From assembly GCA_016935295.1 (NCBI GenBank), contig JAFGRF010000149.1, forward strand, positions 1-6,136: a stretch of DNA of 6,136 bases, read 5' to 3'. The position numbers and the translations under genes are program-made. The notes under the pieces are model-generated. The model was not told the DNA's origin. It did no database searches and saw only the letters and a program-made list of their open reading frames with translations. Shown here one piece after another: positions 1 through 3,995 of this stretch; within the stretch, counting starts at the first letter, position 1, and each line of letters begins with the position of its first letter. The stretch comes from Caldifarciminota bacterium. Its GTDB lineage: Bacteria; Hydrothermota; Tepidihabitantia; Tepidihabitantales; Tepidihabitantaceae.

Positions 1-2
1 AG

Positions 3-962
3 GCCGTACTCCACCCGGCCTTCGAGAAGAAGGAGATGGAGATCGCCCGCAGCCGGATGATAGCCGGCGCCCGCCGCATATTCGACAATCCCGGAGCCGA
101 AGTGCGCTACGAATTCATGAAGCTGCTCTACGGAGACCACCCGTACGGCCGGCTCTCGGGCGGCGACACGCTGTCGCTCCCTCTCATCAAACGCGAGGAT
201 CTCGCAGCGTTCCACAAGACCCACTTCCGACCCAACAACTGCTTCGTGGTCGCGGTCGGGGACATAGACCGCAAGGACCTTGTCGCCGAGATGGAAAAGC
301 GACTGGCGTCGTGGACGCCCGGCGCCATACCGGCGATCACCGTCGCGCCGCTCCCCATGCCGGACCGCACCAAAGTCAAGGTCATCACCCGGTCCGACAT
401 GAACCAGACCTACGTCGAGTTCGGCCATCCCGGCATCCGCGCCACTGACCCGGACATGCTCGCCACCCGCCTGATGTCCTTCATCCTCGGCGGCGGCGCG
501 AAATCCTCGCGCCTCGGCGTCAGCGTCCGCGAAGAAGGCGGACTCGCCTACGACGTCCGCTGCTGGTTCGACCGGAACCGGCTCGAGGGCGGGTTCCACG
601 CTACGGTTCAGACCGCCTACCCCAAGAAGGCCATCGGGCTGATGCTCCGCGGCATCAAGCTGATGTACGACTCGGGCGCGACTAGAAAGGAAGTCGAGCA
701 GGCCCACAACTACTACACCGGCTCATTCCCCCTGACCTACGCCGATACCTATGGCAAACTGGCCCAGGTCCGCACCATGGAGCTGTATGGCTACGGCATG
801 GACTGGCTCGACGAGTTCCCGAACAAAGTGAAGGCGGTCACACTCGAGGAAATCAACAAGGCCAGCCGCGACCACCTGAAGCCGGGCCAGTACTGGATGG
901 TAGTCGTCGGCCCGGTGACAAGAGAAGACCTCGGCCTGACCGACGTCGAGTGGATTGAATGA
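3..962 (+). CDS. M16-family zinc metallopeptidase, 3' part (5' end outside window)
   Basis: The reading frame is already open at the left edge, so this is the last 319 codons of a longer gene; an ATG at 36 is internal. M16 peptidases are clam-shaped zinc proteases of about 420 residues or more, made of two similar halves. The HxxEH zinc motif sits in the first ~100 residues and would be upstream of the window. Visible here are the end of the first half (LLYGDHPYG, then the FRPNNCFVVAVGD strand typical of M16) and the whole second half. That half carries the family's substrate-binding R/Y motif in SVREEGGLAY (Arg at visible codon 176, Tyr at 183), preceded by FILGGGAKSSRL. It ends with TGA at 960-962. 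Without the N-terminus I cannot tell an active protease from an inactive partner subunit, nor see a signal peptide. A terminator-like hairpin follows 52 bases downstream, so it is probably the last gene of its own transcript. Family call is firm; substrate unknown. Confidence 0.93.
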   Translation, partial: AVLHPAFEKKEMEIARSRMIAGARRIFDNPGAEVRYEFMKLLYGDHPYGRLSGGDTLSLPLIKREDLAAFHKTHFRPNNCFVVAVGDIDRKDLVAEMEKRLASWTPGAIPAITVAPLPMPDRTKVKVITRSDMNQTYVEFGHPGIRATDPDMLATRLMSFILGGGAKSSRLGVSVREEGGLAYDVRCWFDRNRLEGGFHATVQTAYPKKAIGLMLRGIKLMYDSGATRKEVEQAHNYYTGSFPLTYADTYGKLAQVRTMELYGYGMDWLDEFPNKVKAVTLEEINKASRDHLKPGQYWMVVVGPVTREDLGLTDVEWIE

Positions 963-1014
963 GCGCGGGACATGACCGGATTGTCTACCGATCCGGATCC
1001 TGTCCCAGGCCGAA

Positions 1015-1039
1015 ACCGCCCGGGTAAAGCCCGGGCGGT
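1015..1039 (+). terminator. Terminator-like perfect hairpin after the M16 gene
   Basis: A perfect 10-bp inverted repeat (ACCGCCCGGG at 1015-1024, CCCGGGCGGT at 1030-1039) flanks a 5-base loop, TAAAG. The stem is very GC-rich, is preceded by AAA and is followed by CCTTCCTG. The geometry fits an intrinsic terminator 52 bases after the M16 stop codon, but the U-tract is weak (only two pairs of T). It could also be a transcript-stabilising 3' hairpin or a dispersed palindromic repeat. Its position inside the alternative N-terminal reading from 972 is one reason for rejecting that reading. Confidence 0.6.
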
Positions 1040-1072
1040 CCTTCCTGACGGCGGCAAGTCGCACCTCCCGAC

Positions 1073-1099
1073 GAACCCCGGCCCGTCCGGGTCCGGTTC
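1073..1099 (+). repeat. Second, imperfect hairpin between M16 and hydrolase genes
   Basis: GAACC (1073-1077) pairs with GGTTC (1095-1099). Inside it GGCCC (1080-1084) pairs with GGGTC (1089-1093) with one G-U pair, leaving a GTCC loop and a small CC/C internal loop. No T-run follows. It lies between the terminator-like hairpin and the promoter of the next gene. It may be a back-up terminator structure or simply chance in GC-rich DNA. Confidence 0.3.
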
Positions 1100-1109
1100 C
1101 CTCGGCTGC

Positions 1110-1137
1110 TTGACCGACCTGTCGCGCAGCATACAAT
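1110..1137 (+). promoter_or_regulatory. Sigma70-type promoter for the metallo-hydrolase gene
   Basis: TTGACC (1110-1115; five of six match the -35 consensus TTGACA) is separated by 16 bases from TACAAT (1132-1137; five of six match the -10 consensus TATAAT). The AT-rich -10 stands out in GC-rich surroundings. Transcription would be expected to start about 6-8 bases after the -10 box, at roughly 1143-1146, practically on the ATG at 1146. The promoter follows the terminator-like hairpin, which makes a coherent gene boundary. Confidence 0.6.
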
Positions 1138-1145
1138 CTCTCCCG

Positions 1146-2060
1146 ATGCGGCTCGGCGAGTTTGAACTGCACAGCCTGTCCGACGGGTTTTTCGGGCTCG
1201 ACGGCGGCGCGATGTTCGGCGTAGTTCCCAAGCCCGTCTGGGAACGGACAAACCCTGCCGACTCGCGCAATCGCATCCGGCTGGCCGCCCGTCCCTTGCT
1301 CATTGTCACAGACTCGGAACGCATCCTCGTCGATACGGGCATCGGCGACCGGTGGGACGACAAGGCGCGCGACATCTACCACATCGAGAAGATTGACACC
1401 ATCGAGTCGTCACTGGCCCGCGTCGGTTTCCGTCCCGAGGACATCACCAAGGTCGTACTGACCCACCTTCACTTCGACCACGCCGGGGCAACGACCAAGC
1501 TCGACGACACCGGCAAGCCTGTCCCCCGCTTCCCGAATGCCCGCCATTACGTGCAGCAGAGAGAATGGAACGCTGCGCTGACACCGAACCGCCGCTCCCG
1601 CGCCTCATATCGTCCCGATGACTTCCTTCCCGTACAGGAAGCCGGGCTGCTGGAACTCATCGACGGCGACTGGAAGCTCGACCTGACCGCTCGGGACACG
1701 ATCCGAAATGCAGAACATCTCGGTCATGTCCCTTCGCTTGAGCTTGTGCTGACCGGCGGCCACACTCCCGGCCACCAGATAGTCCTACTCAAAGAGAATT
1801 CAGAATTCAGAAATCAGAAATCAGAATTCAAGACTGCGGTCTTCTGGGGCGACCTGATACCGACCAGTTCACATATTGCCACGCCCTACATTATGGGGTA
1901 TGATTTGTCTCCGCTCGAGACAATGGAGCAGAAGGAGAAGCTCGTACAGCAGGCCATCGCCGGGAAGTGGCTGTCGTTCTTCGAACACGACCCGGAGTTC
2001 GCCTGCGGTGTCATCGAAGAGGAGAACGGAAAACCATTCTTGAGGCCGCTCGCGGTGTGA
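1146..2060 (+). CDS. Metallo-beta-lactamase-fold metallohydrolase
   Basis: A 304-residue enzyme of the MBL superfamily, probably cytoplasmic since no signal peptide is seen. It resembles the AiiA/OPH-type lactonase-like hydrolases rather than true beta-lactamases. The complete dinuclear metal site is visible: HLHFDH at 107-112, His206 in GGHTPGH, Asp236 in FWGDLIPT, and a late His281 in FFEHDP. The N-terminal strand LLIVTDSERILVDTGIG is also typical. The substrate cannot be told; lactone, ester or thioester hydrolysis are all possible. I chose the start at 1146 because similarity begins there (MRLGEFELHSLSDGFFGLDGG) and a promoter ends 8 bases before it. The frame stays open back to an ATG at 972, but those 58 residues are low-complexity and cover the hairpins and promoter. 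There is no Shine-Dalgarno sequence before 1146, which suggests a leaderless mRNA. Residues 217-228 (ENSEFRNQKSEF) are encoded by an AT-rich 7-base tandem repeat sitting in the loop between two conserved strands. It ends with TGA 63 bases before the next gene. Confidence 0.9.
   Translation: MRLGEFELHSLSDGFFGLDGGAMFGVVPKPVWERTNPADSRNRIRLAARPLLIVTDSERILVDTGIGDRWDDKARDIYHIEKIDTIESSLARVGFRPEDITKVVLTHLHFDHAGATTKLDDTGKPVPRFPNARHYVQQREWNAALTPNRRSRASYRPDDFLPVQEAGLLELIDGDWKLDLTARDTIRNAEHLGHVPSLELVLTGGHTPGHQIVLLKENSEFRNQKSEFKTAVFWGDLIPTSSHIATPYIMGYDLSPLETMEQKEKLVQQAIAGKWLSFFEHDPEFACGVIEEENGKPFLRPLAV
1795..1829 (+). repeat. Five-unit heptamer tandem array inside the hydrolase gene
   Basis: Five consecutive 7-base units: AGAATTC at 1795 and 1802, AGAAATC at 1809 and 1816, AGAATTC at 1823. 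Each unit has only two G/C bases of seven, in sharp contrast with the GC-rich gene around it. It is read in frame as NSEFRNQKSEF, without any stop codon. It falls in the loop between the HQIVLL strand and the TAVFWGD strand, where a length change should be tolerated. Confidence 0.9.
1876..1904 (+). promoter_or_regulatory. Possible internal promoter upstream of the CoA-transferase operon
   Basis: TTGCCA (1876-1881) and TATGAT (1899-1904) each match the sigma70 consensus hexamers in five of six positions and are separated by exactly 17 bases. The pair lies inside the hydrolase coding region, about 220 bases before the CoA-transferase ATG, and would give a leader of roughly 210 bases containing the hairpin at 2075-2098. 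The bases also encode IATPYIMGYD, a region likely constrained by protein function, so the match may be chance. Confidence 0.3.
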
Positions 2061-2074
2061 ACCGCACTGCCTCC

Positions 2075-2098
2075 GCGTGTCGGGACTGCCTGACACGC
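2075..2098 (+). other. Hairpin in the hydrolase/CoA-transferase gap
   Basis: GCGTGTC (2075-2081) is the exact reverse complement of GACACGC (2092-2098). GGG (2082-2084) can extend the pairing with CCT (2089-2091) in RNA with one G-U pair, leaving a four-base ACTG loop. The result is a ten-pair stem filling much of the 63-base gap. No T-run follows, so it is not a classical terminator. It could reduce read-through, protect the upstream message or be a protein-binding palindrome. Confidence 0.5.
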
Positions 2099-2113
2099 CT
2101 GATGCCGTAACCA

Positions 2114-2120
2114 AGAGGAG
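2114..2120 (+). promoter_or_regulatory. Ribosome binding site of the CoA-transferase/GNAT gene
   Basis: AGAGGAG ends three bases before the ATG at 2124. The purine-rich match is strong, though the spacing is short. It fixes the start, which also agrees with where family similarity begins. Confidence 0.65.
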
Positions 2121-2123
2121 ACT

Positions 2124-3986
2124 ATGAAGAATACGGACTGGCGCGACCTGTGTCGCGATAAGATCAAGACCGCGGACGAAGCGCTGCGCGTGCTGCAGCC
2201 GGGCGACCGCCTTTTCATAGGCTCGGCCTGCGGCACCCCCCAGAAGCTGGTGCAGGCGCTCGCCGATTGCCCGATTGAAGACGTGGAGATCACGCACCTG
2301 CTGACCCTGGGCGTCGCTCCCTATGCCCAGGAGAAGCTCGCCAGCCGCTACCGTGTCAACGCGTTCTTCATCAGCGCCAACGTCCGACCCGCGATCTGGG
2401 AAGGCCGCGCCGACTACACCCCGGTCTTCCTCTCCGAGATTCCCGAGCTGTTCCGTTCCGGCCGCATCCCGCTCGACGTCGCCCTGATCCACGTCACACC
2501 GCCGGACGAGCACGGCTTCTGCAGCTTCGGGGTGTCGGTGGACATCACCAAGCCGGCCGCCGATGCGGCCCGCCATGTCATCGCCGAGGTCAACCCGCAG
2601 ATGCCGCGCACGCTCGGTGACGCCTTCATCCACGTAAGCGAGATCGACGCGGTAGTCGAGAACGACGCTCCCATCTACGAATTCGTCACTCCGGGCGAAT
2701 CCGAGGTGGCCCGACGGATCGCGAAAAACGTGGCCGACCTCGTTGAAGACGGCTCGACCATCCAGGTCGGCTACGGCGGCATCCCCAACGCGCTGCTCTC
2801 CTACCTGAAGGACAAAAAGGACCTTGGCGTCCACACCGAGGTCTTCTCTGACAGCATCATCGACCTGATTGAAGCCGGCGTTATCACCAACCGGAGGAAG
2901 ACACTCCATCCCGGCAAGGTAGTCGCTTCGTTCACAATGGGCTCGCAACGTCTTTTCAACTACATCGACAACAACCCGATGTTCGAGTTCCATCCGGTGG
3001 ACTACACCAACGACCCGTTCATAATCGCGCAGAACGACAAGATGGTCTCAATCAACTCGGCGCTCGAGGTCGACCTGACCGGTCAGGTCTGCGCCGACTC
3101 CATCGGTTACCGGTTCTTCTCCGGCATCGGCGGCCAGGTCGACTTCGTCCGCGGCGCGGCCCGCTCCAAGGACGGCAAGGCGGTCATCGTCCTCCGCTCC
3201 ACCCGCGACAACGACAAGTTCTCACGCATCGTCCCGATCCTGACCGAGGGCGCGGGCATCGTCACTTCGCGCGGCGACGTCCACTACGTCGTAACCGAGT
3301 GGGGAGTAGCCTACCTGCACGGCAAGTCAATCCGCGACCGCGCACTCGCCCTGATCTCGATCGCCCATCCGAAGTTCAGGTCGGAGCTGTTCAAGCTCGC
3401 CAAGGAGAAGCACTACATCTACGCCGACCAGCCCGAGCTGCCGCTGGTCCAGGCCCGCTACCCCGAGGAGTTCGAGGCGCAGGCAGCCCTGAAAGACGGA
3501 ACGCCGGTCTTCCTTCGACCCATTCGGCCGACCGACGAGCCGGCGATGCGTGACCTCTTCTACTCCTTCTCCAAGGACACGGTGTTCTACCGCTTCTTCT
3601 CCTATCTCAAGGCGATGCCGCACGACAAGATGTCGAAGTTCGTGAACGTCGACTACGAGTCCGAAATGGCGCTGGTCCTCGCGCTCAAGCAGGGCGGCGA
3701 GGAGAAGATCATCGGTTCGGCCCGCTACTACGTCGATAAGGCCACCGGGCTTGCCGAGTACGCCATCGAAGTCCAGGACGAGTTCCAGAACAAAGGCGCG
3801 GGCGGCGTCCTCTTCAACCATCTGACGAAGGTCGCGAAGATGAAAGGCATCAAGGGGTTCGTCGGCTACGTACTCGACTCCAACACCCGCGCCTACCGGC
3901 TGATGACGCGCACCGGACTCCCAATCGAAACCAAGTGGGACGACGGCGTCTACACGCTGACCATGCGCTTCGACCCGAGGAAATAG
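2124..3986 (+). CDS. Acetyl-CoA hydrolase/transferase-family protein fused to a Pat-like GNAT acetyltransferase domain
   Basis: A 620-residue cytoplasmic two-domain protein. Residues 1 to about 440 are a family I CoA-transferase like 4-hydroxybutyrate or acetate CoA-transferases. These move CoA between an acyl-CoA and a free acid through a glutamyl-CoA intermediate. The expected catalytic Glu is Glu239 in GVHTEVFSDSIIDL, and the family motif GIGGQVDF is at 334-341. Residues about 455-615 form a GNAT domain: VFLRPIRPTDEPAM, then YRFFS, DYESEMALV, AEYAIEV with the likely general base Glu545, and the acetyl-CoA loop QNKGAGG at 555-561. This pattern is that of the GNAT part of Pat protein-lysine acetyltransferases. 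I believe the fusion is a known architecture in some anaerobes. The stop TAG overlaps the ribosome binding site of the acid--CoA ligase gene 9 bases on, so the two are one operon. The acid substrates and the GNAT target are unknown. Both active sites look intact. Confidence 0.92.
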   Translation: MKNTDWRDLCRDKIKTADEALRVLQPGDRLFIGSACGTPQKLVQALADCPIEDVEITHLLTLGVAPYAQEKLASRYRVNAFFISANVRPAIWEGRADYTPVFLSEIPELFRSGRIPLDVALIHVTPPDEHGFCSFGVSVDITKPAADAARHVIAEVNPQMPRTLGDAFIHVSEIDAVVENDAPIYEFVTPGESEVARRIAKNVADLVEDGSTIQVGYGGIPNALLSYLKDKKDLGVHTEVFSDSIIDLIEAGVITNRRKTLHPGKVVASFTMGSQRLFNYIDNNPMFEFHPVDYTNDPFIIAQNDKMVSINSALEVDLTGQVCADSIGYRFFSGIGGQVDFVRGAARSKDGKAVIVLRSTRDNDKFSRIVPILTEGAGIVTSRGDVHYVVTEWGVAYLHGKSIRDRALALISIAHPKFRSELFKLAKEKHYIYADQPELPLVQARYPEEFEAQAALKDGTPVFLRPIRPTDEPAMRDLFYSFSKDTVFYRFFSYLKAMPHDKMSKFVNVDYESEMALVLALKQGGEEKIIGSARYYVDKATGLAEYAIEVQDEFQNKGAGGVLFNHLTKVAKMKGIKGFVGYVLDSNTRAYRLMTRTGLPIETKWDDGVYTLTMRFDPRK

Positions 3987-3989
3987 GAG
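3985..3989 (+). promoter_or_regulatory. Ribosome binding site of the acyl-CoA synthetase gene, overlapping the upstream stop
   Basis: AGGAG at 3985-3989 lies six bases before the ATG at 3996 and shares bases with the TAG stop codon at 3984-3986. The arrangement favours translational coupling of the two genes and settles the synthetase start, keeping its repeat-derived leader inside the protein. Confidence 0.8.
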
Positions 3990-3995
3990 AAAACG

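Noticed and set aside
990..999. Ten-base palindrome GATCCGGATC after the M16 stop
   Set aside because: A single short palindrome without a second copy or a promoter nearby; too little to call an operator.
972..1145. N-terminal extension of the hydrolase from an ATG at 972
   Set aside because: The 58 extra residues are low-complexity (rich in Pro, Gly, Ser and Arg), precede the point where MBL similarity begins, and cover a perfect hairpin and a good promoter. Non-coding use explains the stretch better.
723..1382. Reverse-strand ORF spanning the M16 end, the intergenic region and the hydrolase start
   Set aside because: No domain pattern is visible, and it runs across the hairpins and promoter that mark a gene boundary on the other strand.
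1146..2060. Calling the hydrolase a true beta-lactamase or a quorum-quenching lactonase
   Set aside because: The motifs show only the shared metal site of the superfamily. Substrate cannot be read from them, and the neighbours do not point to antibiotics or signalling.
1869..2993. Long reverse-strand ORF (374 codons) opposite the hydrolase end and the CoA-transferase
   Set aside because: It overlaps two firmly identified genes, has no recognisable domain and no clear ribosome binding site, and long antisense ORFs are expected in GC-rich coding DNA.
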